In this document: positions 16,951 through 25,630 of the stretch, one piece after another
How positions within the stretch are numbered: the stretch's first letter is position 1
How the letters are laid out: every line of letters starts with the position of its first letter
NCBI GenBank assembly: GCA_013821825.1
Contig: PNJK01000007.1
Location: 1 to 64,000 of the forward strand
Reading direction: 5' to 3'
DNA: 64,000 nt
Source: Rhodobacter sp.
Lineage (GTDB): Bacteria > Pseudomonadota > Alphaproteobacteria > Rhodobacterales > Rhodobacteraceae
Program-made: the position numbers and the translations under genes
The notes under the pieces: generated by a model
What the model was told of the DNA's origin: nothing
Seen by the model: only the letters and a program-made list of their open reading frames with translations
Database searches by the model: none

Positions 16951-18026
16951 TGTTCCTGATTGTGAACGCAGGGTCATCTTCCCTGAAACTCGTCTTCTGC
17001 GAAGGGGCGGAACCTGTCTTGCGCGAGACGGTCGGGGAGATTGGCGCCGACGGTCACGCAAGAGCGCTGGAGACGGCCCTGTCGCGGGCTGGCATCCCGG
17101 TCAGTGCCTTTAGCGGCGCCGCGCACCGGGTGGTACATGGTGGGCCGAAGCTGACCGCGACCTGCCGGATCACTGCCGCGGTCACGGCCGAGATCGCGGC
17201 CGCCGTGCCGCTGGCGCCCCTGCACAACCCGGCAAGTCTGGTCGGAATTCAGGCGGTAGAGCGGATCATGCCCGACCTGCCGCAATACGCCTGCTTCGAC
17301 ACGGCGTTCCACGCGACGAACCCGCCCGTCGCCACGACCTACGCTCTGCCGCTGGAAGACCGCGAGCAGGGCATCCGGCGCTATGGCTTTCATGGGACCA
17401 GCTATGCCGCCCTGGTGCGGATCTTGAAGGCGCGGGGGCCGCTGCCTTCAAGGCTGCTTGCCTGTCATCTGGGCAACGGCGCCTCGCTTTGCGCGATTGT
17501 GAACGGGCGTTCGGTTGCCACCACGATGGGCTATTCGCCCCTTGACGGTCTGACCATGGGATCGCGCGCTGGCAGCATCGACGGGAACGCGGTGCTGCGG
17601 CTGGTAGAGCTTCATGGACTGGAGCAGGCGAAACAGATCCTGAACCGGGCCAGCGGGCTGATCGCCTTGGGCGGGTCGAGTGATCTGCGCAGGCTGCATG
17701 AGTGGGACCGACCCGAAGCCAGGTTTGCGCTTGAGCATTTCGCCTATTGGGCTGTCCGGCATGCTGGCTCCATGGTTGCTGCGATGGGGGGGCTGGACGC
17801 GGTGGTCTTTACCGGAGGAATTGGGGAAAACGACGGATGGATGCGCAAGGAAATCCTGACCGGACTTCGCTATCTGGGCGTGGTCCCGGACCTTGAGGCC
17901 AATAATCAGCACGCGCCGGAATTGCACGATCCGTCATCGTCTGTCGCAATCTGGATTGTGCCCGCCGACGAGGAACGCCAGATTGCCCTGGAGGCGCAGG
18001 CTGTCATGGCCGGGGAGGGCGCATGA
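16950..18026 (+). CDS. ackA: acetate kinase
   Basis: The 358-residue ASKHA-fold kinase converts acetyl phosphate and ADP to acetate and ATP. Family signatures are present in order: NAGSSSLKLVF at the N-terminus, FDTAFHATNP, RRYGFHGTSYAAL, LACHLGNGASLCAI and FTGGIGENDGWMRKEI. It is about 40 residues shorter than many AckA proteins. Placed after xsc, it would recover energy from acetyl phosphate in place of, or together with, the phosphotransacetylase used in other taurine degraders. No pta is in the window. Its start shares one base with the exporter stop and its end overlaps soeA by 4 nt. Confidence 0.9.
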   Translation: MFLIVNAGSSSLKLVFCEGAEPVLRETVGEIGADGHARALETALSRAGIPVSAFSGAAHRVVHGGPKLTATCRITAAVTAEIAAAVPLAPLHNPASLVGIQAVERIMPDLPQYACFDTAFHATNPPVATTYALPLEDREQGIRRYGFHGTSYAALVRILKARGPLPSRLLACHLGNGASLCAIVNGRSVATTMGYSPLDGLTMGSRAGSIDGNAVLRLVELHGLEQAKQILNRASGLIALGGSSDLRRLHEWDRPEARFALEHFAYWAVRHAGSMVAAMGGLDAVVFTGGIGENDGWMRKEILTGLRYLGVVPDLEANNQHAPELHDPSSSVAIWIVPADEERQIALEAQAVMAGEGA

Positions 18027-20890
18027 ACGATCAGCCGAGGATTGATCTGTCACGCCCAGTCTCGGACGAGGTGCGGCAGACGACCTGCTACATGTGCGCC
18101 TGCCGCTGCGGGATCAATGTGCACCTCAAGTCGGGCAAGGTTTCTTACATCGAAGGCAACCGCGACCATCCGATCAACAAGGGCGTCCTTTGTGCCAAGG
18201 GGGCGTCCGGCATCATGCAGGTGACCGCGCCCAGCCGTTTGCGCGCGCCGCTGCGGCGGGTCGGGCCAAGGGGGTCGGGCGCGTTCGAGGTGATCAGCTG
18301 GGACGAGGCGCTGGAGACGGCGGTGTCCTGGATGAAGCCCCTGCGCGAGACGGCGCCGCGGAAGCTGGCCTTCTTTACCGGGCGCGACCAGTCTCAGTCC
18401 CTGACCGGCTGGTGGGCGCAGAATTTCGGGACACCGAACTATGCTGCGCATGGCGGCTTTTGTTCTGTGAACATGGCCGCCGGGGGGATCTATACCATTG
18501 GCGGTGCGTTCTGGGAATTCGGCCAGCCGGATTGGGAACGCACGAAGCTCTTCGTGATGTTCGGGGTGGCGGAAGATCACGACAGCAACCCGATCAAGAT
18601 CGGCATTGGCAAGCTGAAGGCCCGGGGGGCACGGGTAATCTCGGTCAACCCGATCCGCACTGGCTATTCTGCCGTGGCGGATGACTGGATCGGGATCACT
18701 CCGGGGACGGACGGCTTGCTGATCCTGAGCCTGATCCACTGTCTGCTTGAAGCCGGCAAGATCGACCTTGACTACCTTGCGCAGTGGACGAATGCGCCCT
18801 TGCTGGTGAACGGGGCCGAGGGGGCGGAAAAGGGCCTCTTCGCCCGCAATGCCGAAAGCCAGCCCTTCGTGATCGACCGCCGGTCGGGCCACCCTTCACC
18901 CTGGGATGGCAAGGGGGTCCAACCGGACCTTGGGGCCGAATGGCAAGGCGACCGGACGGTGTTCCGCCACATGGTCGAGGAATACCTGAAGCCGGACTAT
19001 GCCCCCGAAACGGTGGCGGACCGCTGCGGCGTGACGGCGGGGCGGATCCGCGCGCTGGCGGCGGAACTGGCCGAGGTGGCCTTTGAACAGGCGATCACGC
19101 TGGACCGGCCCTGGGTCGATTTCCGCGGCAACGCGCATGACGCCATGCCGGGTCGCCCGGTCAGTTTCCACGCCATGCGGGGGATTTCGGCGCATTCGAA
19201 CGGGTTCCAGACCGCGCGCGCGCTGCATCTTTTGCAGATCATCCTGGGTGCGGTCGAAACGCCTGGCGGGTATCGTCTCAAGCCGCCATACCCCAAGCCG
19301 ATCGAGGCCCACCCGACCCCGCATTTCGTGACCACACCGGGCAAACCGCTGACCGGCCCGCATCTGGGCTATGTCCGCAGTCCCGACGATCTTGCGTTGC
19401 TGCCGGATGGCTCACCGGCCCGGATCGACAAGGCGTTCAGCTGGGAGAACCCGTTCTCGGCGCATGGGCTGATGCACATGCTGATCCCCAATGCCCATGC
19501 AGGGGACCCCTACCGGATCGACACGCTGTTTCTTTACATGGCGAACATGTCGTGGAATTCCTCGATGAACCCGGCCCGGGTCATGGAGATGCTGACCGAA
19601 AAGGGCGCAGACGGGGAATATCTGATCCCTCGGATCATCTATTCCGACGCCTATGCCTCCGAGATGGTGGCCTATGCCGACCTGATCCTGCCCGATACGA
19701 CCTATCTGGAACGGCACGATTGCATCAGCCTCTTGGACCGCCCGATATCCGAGCCGGACGCGGCAGGCGACGCGATCCGCTGGCCGGTGCTGGAACCCGA
19801 CCGCGAGGTGCGGTGCTTCCAGTCGGTGCTGCTGGACCTTGGCGCGCGGCTGGGATTGCCGGGCATGGTGAACGAGGACGGCGGGGCGAAGTTCAAGGAC
19901 TACGCCGATTACATCGTCACGCATCAGCGCCGTCCTGGCGTCGGTCCGCTTATGGGGTTCCGCGGCGATGGTTCGGACGAGGGGCGCGGCGCGCCGAACC
20001 CGGACCAGATGGAGCGCTATATCGCGAACGGGGCCTTCTATCAGGCGCATGTGCCGGAAGCGGCCGCTTTCATGAAGCCGTGGAACGCGGCCTATCAGGA
20101 CTGGGCGGTGAAGCTGGGATTTTACGAGACGCCGCAGCCCTATCTTTTCAGCATCTGGTCCGAACCGATGCGCCGGTTCCAGCTGGCGGCGGAAGGCTTC
20201 GGTCCCCGTCAGCCTCCCGATCACTTGAGAGAGCGTCTGAAACGGGCGATGCACCCGTTGCCGGTCTGGTACGCGCCCTATGGCGATGAGGATGCGGCCT
20301 TTGGTTACACCGTCCACGCCCTGACGCAGCGGCCCATGGACATGTATCACTCCTGGGGCAGCCAGAACGCATGGTTGCGGCAGATCAAGGGGCGCAACGC
20401 GCTCTATCTCCCGACGAAGATATGGGAAGCGCAGGGGTTCATGGCTGGTGACTGGGCGCGGGTATCCTCGCGGGCAGGGGTGATCACGGTTCCCGCGGCG
20501 CATATGGCGGCGCTGAACGAGAACACCGTCTGGACCTGGAACGCGATCGGCAAGCGTAAGGGGACCTGGGGTCTTGACGCCGACGCGCCCGAGGCAACGA
20601 CGGGGTTTCTGCTGAACCATCTGATATCCGAACTCTTGCCCGACAAGGCCGAACACAGGGGCCACCGCCTGTCGAACTCTGACCCCGTGACAGGGCAGGC
20701 GGCCTGGTTCGACTGCCGGGTGAGGGTGGAGCGGGTGGCGGCAGAGGACCATGCACGAGGACTGTCTGAGCCGAGCTTCCCGCAGCTTCCCGACCCGCCG
20801 CGCGCGGGTGGCGGCCGGGCGCAAAACTTTTCGAAAAGTTTTGCCAAAAGTTTTCGAAAACTTTTGGCGCCGGTGGAGGGGAAGCGATGA
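18023..20890 (+). CDS. soeA: sulfite dehydrogenase molybdopterin subunit SoeA
   Basis: The 955-residue Mo-bis-MGD oxidoreductase has an N-terminal [4Fe-4S] site at C22, C25, C29 and C57 (CYMCACRC and GVLCAKG). The molybdopterin body and the C-terminal cofactor-binding domain follow. No Tat signal is seen, as expected for the cytoplasmic SoeABC enzyme that oxidises sulfite to sulfate and feeds electrons to the quinone pool. Placement after xsc fits oxidation of taurine-derived sulfite. The last ~25 residues are encoded by two abutting perfect palindromes and look like an added tail. DMSO- or tetrathionate-type relatives are an alternative, but less likely. Confidence 0.85.
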   Translation: MNDQPRIDLSRPVSDEVRQTTCYMCACRCGINVHLKSGKVSYIEGNRDHPINKGVLCAKGASGIMQVTAPSRLRAPLRRVGPRGSGAFEVISWDEALETAVSWMKPLRETAPRKLAFFTGRDQSQSLTGWWAQNFGTPNYAAHGGFCSVNMAAGGIYTIGGAFWEFGQPDWERTKLFVMFGVAEDHDSNPIKIGIGKLKARGARVISVNPIRTGYSAVADDWIGITPGTDGLLILSLIHCLLEAGKIDLDYLAQWTNAPLLVNGAEGAEKGLFARNAESQPFVIDRRSGHPSPWDGKGVQPDLGAEWQGDRTVFRHMVEEYLKPDYAPETVADRCGVTAGRIRALAAELAEVAFEQAITLDRPWVDFRGNAHDAMPGRPVSFHAMRGISAHSNGFQTARALHLLQIILGAVETPGGYRLKPPYPKPIEAHPTPHFVTTPGKPLTGPHLGYVRSPDDLALLPDGSPARIDKAFSWENPFSAHGLMHMLIPNAHAGDPYRIDTLFLYMANMSWNSSMNPARVMEMLTEKGADGEYLIPRIIYSDAYASEMVAYADLILPDTTYLERHDCISLLDRPISEPDAAGDAIRWPVLEPDREVRCFQSVLLDLGARLGLPGMVNEDGGAKFKDYADYIVTHQRRPGVGPLMGFRGDGSDEGRGAPNPDQMERYIANGAFYQAHVPEAAAFMKPWNAAYQDWAVKLGFYETPQPYLFSIWSEPMRRFQLAAEGFGPRQPPDHLRERLKRAMHPLPVWYAPYGDEDAAFGYTVHALTQRPMDMYHSWGSQNAWLRQIKGRNALYLPTKIWEAQGFMAGDWARVSSRAGVITVPAAHMAALNENTVWTWNAIGKRKGTWGLDADAPEATTGFLLNHLISELLPDKAEHRGHRLSNSDPVTGQAAWFDCRVRVERVAAEDHARGLSEPSFPQLPDPPRAGGGRAQNFSKSFAKSFRKLLAPVEGKR
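20821..20868. repeat. two abutting perfect palindromes with TTTTCGAAAA or inverse core inside the soeA 3' end
   Basis: A 24-bp perfect palindrome spans 20821-20844 (core CTTTTCGAAAAG). A 26-bp perfect palindrome spans 20843-20868 (core GTTTTCGAAAAC). They share the two bases at 20843-20844. They are translated as part of the last residues of SoeA (QNFSKSFAKSFRKLL). A palindrome with the same CTTTTCGAAAAG core occurs after idi at 31343-31366. Confidence 0.85.
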
Positions 20891-21615
20891 CCGCCTTGCC
20901 GGGGGCTACCGAAAGGCGGCTGGGGTTGGTCGTCGACCTTGACACCTGCGTTGGCTGTCAGGCCTGCGTGACCGCCTGCAAGGGCTGGAACGATCAGGGA
21001 CACGGGCTTTCCGATCAGGATGCCTATGGGGCCAACCCCTCTGGCACCTTCCTGAACCGGGTGCATTCCTATCAGGTCGCGGTCCCCGATGCCGCGCCTC
21101 AGATCGTCAACTTCCCGCGCTCCTGCCTGCACTGCGACGATGCGCCTTGCGTCACTGTCTGTCCCACCGGGGCCAGCTACAAGCGGGCCGAGGACGGGAT
21201 CGTGCTGGTGAACGAGGACGCCTGCATCGGCTGCGGTCTTTGCGCCTGGGCCTGCCCCTATGGCGCGCGGGAACTGGACGCCGACCAGGGGGTGATGAAG
21301 AAATGCACCCTCTGCGTCGACCGGATCTACAACGACACCCTGCCCGAAGAAGACCGCGAGCCCGCCTGCGTGCGCACTTGCCCTACGAATGCGCGGCATT
21401 TTGGGGATTTCTCCGACCCGGACAGCGCCGTGTCGCGGCTGGTCGCGGAGCGTGGCGGCTATGACCTGATGCCGGAGATGGGCACCAGGCCTACGAACAA
21501 ATACCTGCCCCCGCGCAGGAAGGGGCCGGGGCAGCCCAGCCCTCTGGCTCCTCTGCTCGACGTGAAGGCGACCGGGATTGCCGGGTGGCTCGATCGGGTT
21601 CTGGGGAAGATCTGA
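20887..21615 (+). CDS. soeB: sulfite dehydrogenase iron-sulfur subunit SoeB
   Basis: The 242-residue ferredoxin-like subunit has four cysteine groups for four [4Fe-4S] clusters: CVGCQACVTAC, SCLHCDDAPCVTVC, CIGCGLCAWAC, and KKCTLCVDRI with CVRTCPTNA. It relays electrons from SoeA to the membrane subunit. The ATG overlaps the soeA stop by 4 nt. It belongs to the DmsB/PhsB/SoeB group; the assignment to sulfite oxidation comes from the operon. Confidence 0.87.
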   Translation: MTALPGATERRLGLVVDLDTCVGCQACVTACKGWNDQGHGLSDQDAYGANPSGTFLNRVHSYQVAVPDAAPQIVNFPRSCLHCDDAPCVTVCPTGASYKRAEDGIVLVNEDACIGCGLCAWACPYGARELDADQGVMKKCTLCVDRIYNDTLPEEDREPACVRTCPTNARHFGDFSDPDSAVSRLVAERGGYDLMPEMGTRPTNKYLPPRRKGPGQPSPLAPLLDVKATGIAGWLDRVLGKI

Positions 21616-21616
21616 G

Positions 21617-22489
21617 ATGCATCCGGCACCGTCCGTCATCCTGTTTTCCACCCTCTCGGGCCTTGGCTTCGGCTTTCTTGCCTTTCTTGGCGCCGGAGTT
21701 CTGCTGCCGTCGGGCTGGTGGGCATTCTTCCTTTGGGGGCTGGCCTACGGGCTGGCCGTCGCGGGCCTTCTGGCCGCGACCTTTCACCTTGGCAATCGCA
21801 AGAACGCGCTGAAGGCCTTCAGCCAGTGGCGGACCAGCTGGCTGAGCCGCGAGGCCTGGGCTTCGGTCGCGACGCTGGCGGTCCTTGCCCCGATGGCCTT
21901 GTCCGACTGGCTCGGTCTGGGACTGCCCCGGATCATCGGTCAGCTTGGCGCGGTGCTGGCGCTGTTCACCGTCTTCACCACGGCAATGATCTATGCCCAG
22001 ATCAAGGCGGTGCCGCGCTGGCACCTGTGGCTGACGCCGGTGATGTTCCTGAGCTTTGCCATCGCTGCCGGGGCGATGCTTTCTGGTGCGGTCTGGGCGC
22101 CGCTGGCGCTGCTGGCGGTTGGGCTGGTTCTGCTGGCGCTTTGGCGGGTTGGTGACGGAGCTTTCCGGCGCGCGGGGCAGACGCTTGGCACGGCGACCGG
22201 GCTGGACCGGATCGGCCTGCCGACCCTCTTCGAGCCCGCGCATACCGCCGGAAACTACCTCTTGCGCGAGATGATCTTTGTCGTCGGCCGGAAACATGCC
22301 CGCAGGTTGCGGCTGATCGCGCTGGTGCTGGCCTCGCTTCTGCCGGCACTGATCCTGCTCTTGCCGTTGGGCTGGGCGGGTGTCACGCTGGCGGCGCTTG
22401 TCCATCTGGCCGGGGCTCTGGCGGCGCGCTGGTTGTTCTTTGCCGAGGCCGAGCATGTCGTGGGCCTTTACTACGGCGTGCGGGCGTGA
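21617..22489 (+). CDS. soeC: sulfite dehydrogenase membrane anchor SoeC
   Basis: The 290-residue protein has about eight hydrophobic helices and matches the DmsC-type anchor family; FHLGNRKNALKAFSQWRTSW and HTAGNYLLREMIFVVGRKHA are recognisable. It would bind the SoeAB dimer on the cytoplasmic face and pass electrons to quinone. The ATG at 21617 follows the soeB stop by one base. A longer frame from 21578 is possible but would overlap soeB. Confidence 0.85.
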   Translation: MHPAPSVILFSTLSGLGFGFLAFLGAGVLLPSGWWAFFLWGLAYGLAVAGLLAATFHLGNRKNALKAFSQWRTSWLSREAWASVATLAVLAPMALSDWLGLGLPRIIGQLGAVLALFTVFTTAMIYAQIKAVPRWHLWLTPVMFLSFAIAAGAMLSGAVWAPLALLAVGLVLLALWRVGDGAFRRAGQTLGTATGLDRIGLPTLFEPAHTAGNYLLREMIFVVGRKHARRLRLIALVLASLLPALILLLPLGWAGVTLAALVHLAGALAARWLFFAEAEHVVGLYYGVRA

Positions 22490-22501
22490 TCCCTTCGGCC
22501 C

Positions 22502-23860
22502 ATGGGCAGCCCGTTCAAGACTTATGACATTCGCGGTCGTCTGGGGATCGACCTGGACGAAGGGATCGCCCACCGGATTGCCCGCGCATTCGCGACGGTT
22601 ACCGGGGCGGACCGGGTCGTTCTGGCGCGCGATTGTCGCGAAAGCTCTCCTGCTTTGGCGACGGCCGTGGCTTCGGGCCTGATGGCGCGGGGCGTGCAGG
22701 TGCTGGACCTTGGTCTTGCCGGGACCGAAGAGATGTATTTCGCCACCGCGCATCTGGGGGCCGGGGGCGGGATCATGGTCACCGCCTCGCATAACCCAGC
22801 CGATTACAACGGGATGAAGCTGGTCGGCCCGGGGTCGGTGCCGCTGAGTGCGGAGGCTTTTGCGCAAGTCCGGGCGCTGGTCGAAGCTGGCGAGGCAACT
22901 GACCGGCTGCCCGGCGGCGGGCGGCAGGATGTCAGCGCGACGCGGGCGGCCTATGTGGCGCTTCTGGCTGCGATGGTTGATCCGGCCCGGATCGGGCCGC
23001 TGCGGGTGGTGGTCAACTCGGGTAACGGGGCGGCGGGGCCGACGCTGGATGCGCTGGCCGAGGGACTGGCGAAGAAGGGCGCGCAAATTGACCTGATCCG
23101 CCTGCACCACACGCCAGACGGGACCTTTCCGAACGGGATCCCGAACCCTCTGCTCCCCGAAAACCGTCCTGTCACGGCGGCGGCGGTGGTGGCGGCTGGG
23201 GCGGGGATGGGTGTAGCCTTCGATGGCGACTTCGACCGCTGCTTCCTGTTCGATGGTCTGGGCGGCTTTGTGGATGGCGAGCATGTTGTGGCCCTTCTGG
23301 CAGCGGCGCATCTCGGCCGGGACCCCGGGGCGGCGATCGTGCATGACCCCCGCGTCGTCTGGGCGGTGGAGGATGCCATAGCCCGCCATGGCGGGCAGTC
23401 GGTCCTCGCGCCCACGGGGCATGTGTTCCTGAAGGCAGCCATGCGCCGGACCGGCGCGGTCTATGGCGGCGAGATGAGCGCGCATCACTATTTCCGCGAT
23501 TTCATGGCTTGCGACAGCGGCATGATCCCCTGGCTGATGGTGGCGGGGCTGCTGGGCCGGACTGGGCGCAGCCTTGCCGATCTGGTGGGTGGGATGCGGC
23601 GGGATTTCCCATCCTCGGGCGAGATCAACTTCGCGGTGGCGGACCCCTTGGCGATGGTCGCGCGGGTCCGGGATGAGTTGGCCCCGGTGGCGAAGGCCGA
23701 GGACCGGACCGATGGCCTCAGCCTGTCCTTTGGCGATTGGCGGCTGAACTTGCGGGCGTCGAATACGGAACCCTTGCTGCGGCTGAACGTCGAGGCGCGG
23801 GGCGATGCCGGGCTGGTCGCAGACGGCGTGGCGCGGGTCAGGGCGCTGATCGAAGGCTGA
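22502..23860 (+). CDS. phosphomannomutase/phosphoglucomutase family enzyme
   Basis: The 452-residue alpha-D-phosphohexomutase has all four family motifs: the phosphoserine loop TASHNPADYNG, the metal loop DGDFDRC, the sugar-binding EMSAHH and the phosphate-binding region LRASNTEPLLRLN near the C-terminus. It interconverts hexose 1- and 6-phosphates for nucleotide-sugar, capsule or LPS synthesis. Mannose versus glucose preference cannot be decided. It begins 12 bp after soeC on the same strand and may simply be read through from that operon. Confidence 0.85.
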   Translation: MGSPFKTYDIRGRLGIDLDEGIAHRIARAFATVTGADRVVLARDCRESSPALATAVASGLMARGVQVLDLGLAGTEEMYFATAHLGAGGGIMVTASHNPADYNGMKLVGPGSVPLSAEAFAQVRALVEAGEATDRLPGGGRQDVSATRAAYVALLAAMVDPARIGPLRVVVNSGNGAAGPTLDALAEGLAKKGAQIDLIRLHHTPDGTFPNGIPNPLLPENRPVTAAAVVAAGAGMGVAFDGDFDRCFLFDGLGGFVDGEHVVALLAAAHLGRDPGAAIVHDPRVVWAVEDAIARHGGQSVLAPTGHVFLKAAMRRTGAVYGGEMSAHHYFRDFMACDSGMIPWLMVAGLLGRTGRSLADLVGGMRRDFPSSGEINFAVADPLAMVARVRDELAPVAKAEDRTDGLSLSFGDWRLNLRASNTEPLLRLNVEARGDAGLVADGVARVRALIEG

Positions 23861-24003
23861 TTTCCCATCTGCCGCTTTTTTGGGCGTGCTGCCCTGAAAA
23901 CGTGCGCGAAGGCTTGCACCTCGCATCTGTCGCCTGACCGGCATCCGGGCGGCAATTGTCATTGCAACGCCCCGGTGCCGACAGTCGTCCCAAGAGGGGC
24001 GCG

Positions 24004-24801
24004 ATGACCGCACATGAGCCGATCCAGATTCTGCAGCGCGCCAAAGGCGAGGTTCTGGTCACGCTTGACCACGCGGCCCGGCTTCAGCGCTTGCGGCAGG
24101 AGGGATCGGCCAAGGCGATCCTGCCCGGTGGCGGCGATGTGCCAGAGGTGGTGTTCCTCAACACCTCGGGCGGGCTTACTGCCGGTGATCGGCTGCGCTT
24201 TGCGCTGGACCTGCAGGGGAGCCGCGCGGTCGCCACCACCCAGACCGCCGAACGCGCCTATCGCGCCGAAGGGGCGATGGCGCGGATGGATGTGCAGCTT
24301 TCGGTGGGTGCGGGCGGCTGGCTGGACTGGCTGCCGCAGGAAACCATCCTCTTTGACGGCGCGGCGCTGGACCGGCGCACGGTGATCGACCTTGCCCCCG
24401 GCGCCGGGTGCCTTGCACTGGAGGCAGTGGTGCTGGGCCGCGCGGCAATGGGTGAAACCGTGCGCCGCCTGCGGTTTCGCGACCGGCGCGAAATCCGACG
24501 GGTGGGGGCGCCTGTCTGGATCGATCCTCTGGCGCTGGATGAACGCTCGCTTCAATCCGGTCCCGCGGGCCTTGGGCAGGCGCGCGCCTTTGCCAGCATC
24601 GTCATGACGGGCGAGGTCCCGCTTGCCCCCCTGCGCGCCGTGCTGGACGAACCCGGCGTCGAGGCTGCGGCCAGCGCATTTGCCGGGCGGACGGTGCTGC
24701 GCCTGCTCAGCCCCGACGGCTGGCCCCTGCGCCGCCAGATTGCCCGCGCTCTTCACATCCTGCGCGACGGCCGACCTCTGCCGCGTGTCTGGCAGCTTTG
24801 A
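24004..24801 (+). CDS. ureD: urease accessory protein UreD
   Basis: The 265-residue protein matches UreD/UreH, the scaffold that binds apo-urease and UreFG during nickel insertion. LNTSGGLTAGDRL, TQTAERAYRA and WLPQETILFDGAALDRRT are typical segments. The start at 24004 is preceded by AGAGGGG. It opens the urease operon; a promoter is expected in the 143-bp gap behind the mutase gene, but no clear boxes were found. Confidence 0.9.
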   Translation: MTAHEPIQILQRAKGEVLVTLDHAARLQRLRQEGSAKAILPGGGDVPEVVFLNTSGGLTAGDRLRFALDLQGSRAVATTQTAERAYRAEGAMARMDVQLSVGAGGWLDWLPQETILFDGAALDRRTVIDLAPGAGCLALEAVVLGRAAMGETVRRLRFRDRREIRRVGAPVWIDPLALDERSLQSGPAGLGQARAFASIVMTGEVPLAPLRAVLDEPGVEAAASAFAGRTVLRLLSPDGWPLRRQIARALHILRDGRPLPRVWQL

Positions 24802-24825
24802 AGCATTCATGAATAAGAGACTGGG

Positions 24826-25128
24826 ATGAACCTGACCCCCCGCGAAAAAGACAAGCTTCTGGTCAGCCTGGCCGCCATGGTCGCGCGCGGTCGGCTGTCA
24901 CGCGGCGTCAAGCTGAACCATCCTGAGGCGATTGCGCTGATCTCGGATTTCGTTGTCGAAGGCGCCCGCGATGGCCGCTCCGTCGCAGACCTCATGGAGG
25001 CGGGCGCGCATGTGATCACCGCCGACCAGTGCATGTCGGGCATCCCCGAGATGATCCACTCCGTCCAGGTCGAGGCGACTTTCCCGGACGGCACCAAGCT
25101 TGTCACCGTTCATCACCCGATCCGCTGA
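24826..25128 (+). CDS. ureA: urease gamma subunit
   Basis: The 100-residue protein has the standard length and sequence of Ure[13 protein letters not shown] at the start, [20 protein letters not shown] in the middle and [17 protein letters not shown] at the end. It is the smallest structural subunit of the cytosolic nickel enzyme that hydrolyses urea to ammonia and carbamate. It lies 24 bp after ureD. Confidence 0.95.
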   Translation: MNLTPREKDKLLVSLAAMVARGRLSRGVKLNHPEAIALISDFVVEGARDGRSVADLMEAGAHVITADQCMSGIPEMIHSVQVEATFPDGTKLVTVHHPIR

Positions 25129-25136
25129 GGCATCCC

Positions 25137-25307
25137 ATGTCCCGACTGACCCTCCTTGCCCTGCCCCGTCTCGCCACCCCCGCCATCGCGGATGAAGGCC
25201 TGCTCCACCACCGGCTTTGGGTGGAGTTCGGCTGGCTCACAGCGGCGCTGTCCGGCTCCGCCATCGGCGGCGGCGCGGTCCATGCCCAGCTGCGGCGGCG
25301 CAAATGA
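25137..25307 (+). CDS. small membrane or exported protein between ureA and ureB
   Basis: This 56-residue frame begins 8 bp after ureA, and its stop overlaps the ureB ATG by 4 nt, which supports translation. It has a signal-like N-terminus ([18 protein letters not shown]) and a hydrophobic glycine-rich segment ([15 protein letters not shown]) followed by RRRK. That suggests a tiny membrane protein with a cytoplasmic basic tail. I do not recognise a named family. A role in urease maturation or nickel or urea handling would be guesswork from position. Confidence 0.55.
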   Translation: MSRLTLLALPRLATPAIADEGLLHHRLWVEFGWLTAALSGSAIGGGAVHAQLRRRK

Positions 25308-25630
25308 TCCCGGGTGAGATCATCCCCGCGCTGGGCGATCTGGAACTGAACGTTGGGGCCGAGGTCACGGTGCTGCGGGTGGCCAACACGGGTGACCGGC
25401 CGGTGCAGGTGGGCAGTCACTATCACTTCGCCGAAACCAACCCCGCCCTGGCCTTCGACCGCTTCGCCGCCGATGGCAAGCGTTTGCATCTGCCCGCGGG
25501 CACCGCGATGCGCTTCGAACCCGGCCAGACCCGTGAGGTGCGCCTGGTGCCCTTTCGTGGCGCGCGGGTGGTCTATGGCTTCAACCAGCGCGTGATGGGG
25601 CCGCTTCTTCCCCCGCAAGGCGGTGCGTGA
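25304..25630 (+). CDS. ureB: urease beta subunit
   Basis: The 108-residue UreB has the expected IPGEIIP start, [15 protein letters not shown] and [17 protein letters not shown]. It packs with UreA and UreC in the urease core. It is coupled to both neighbours by overlaps: 4 nt with the small upstream frame and 1 nt with ureC. Confidence 0.95.
   Translation: MIPGEIIPALGDLELNVGAEVTVLRVANTGDRPVQVGSHYHFAETNPALAFDRFAADGKRLHLPAGTAMRFEPGQTREVRLVPFRGARVVYGFNQRVMGPLLPPQGGA

Noticed and set aside
21491..24013. 840-residue open frame on the minus strand
   Set aside because: It lies antisense to soeC, the phosphohexomutase and flanks, is rich in Arg/Gln/Pro/His as expected for a shadow of GC-rich codons, and has no family-like sequence.
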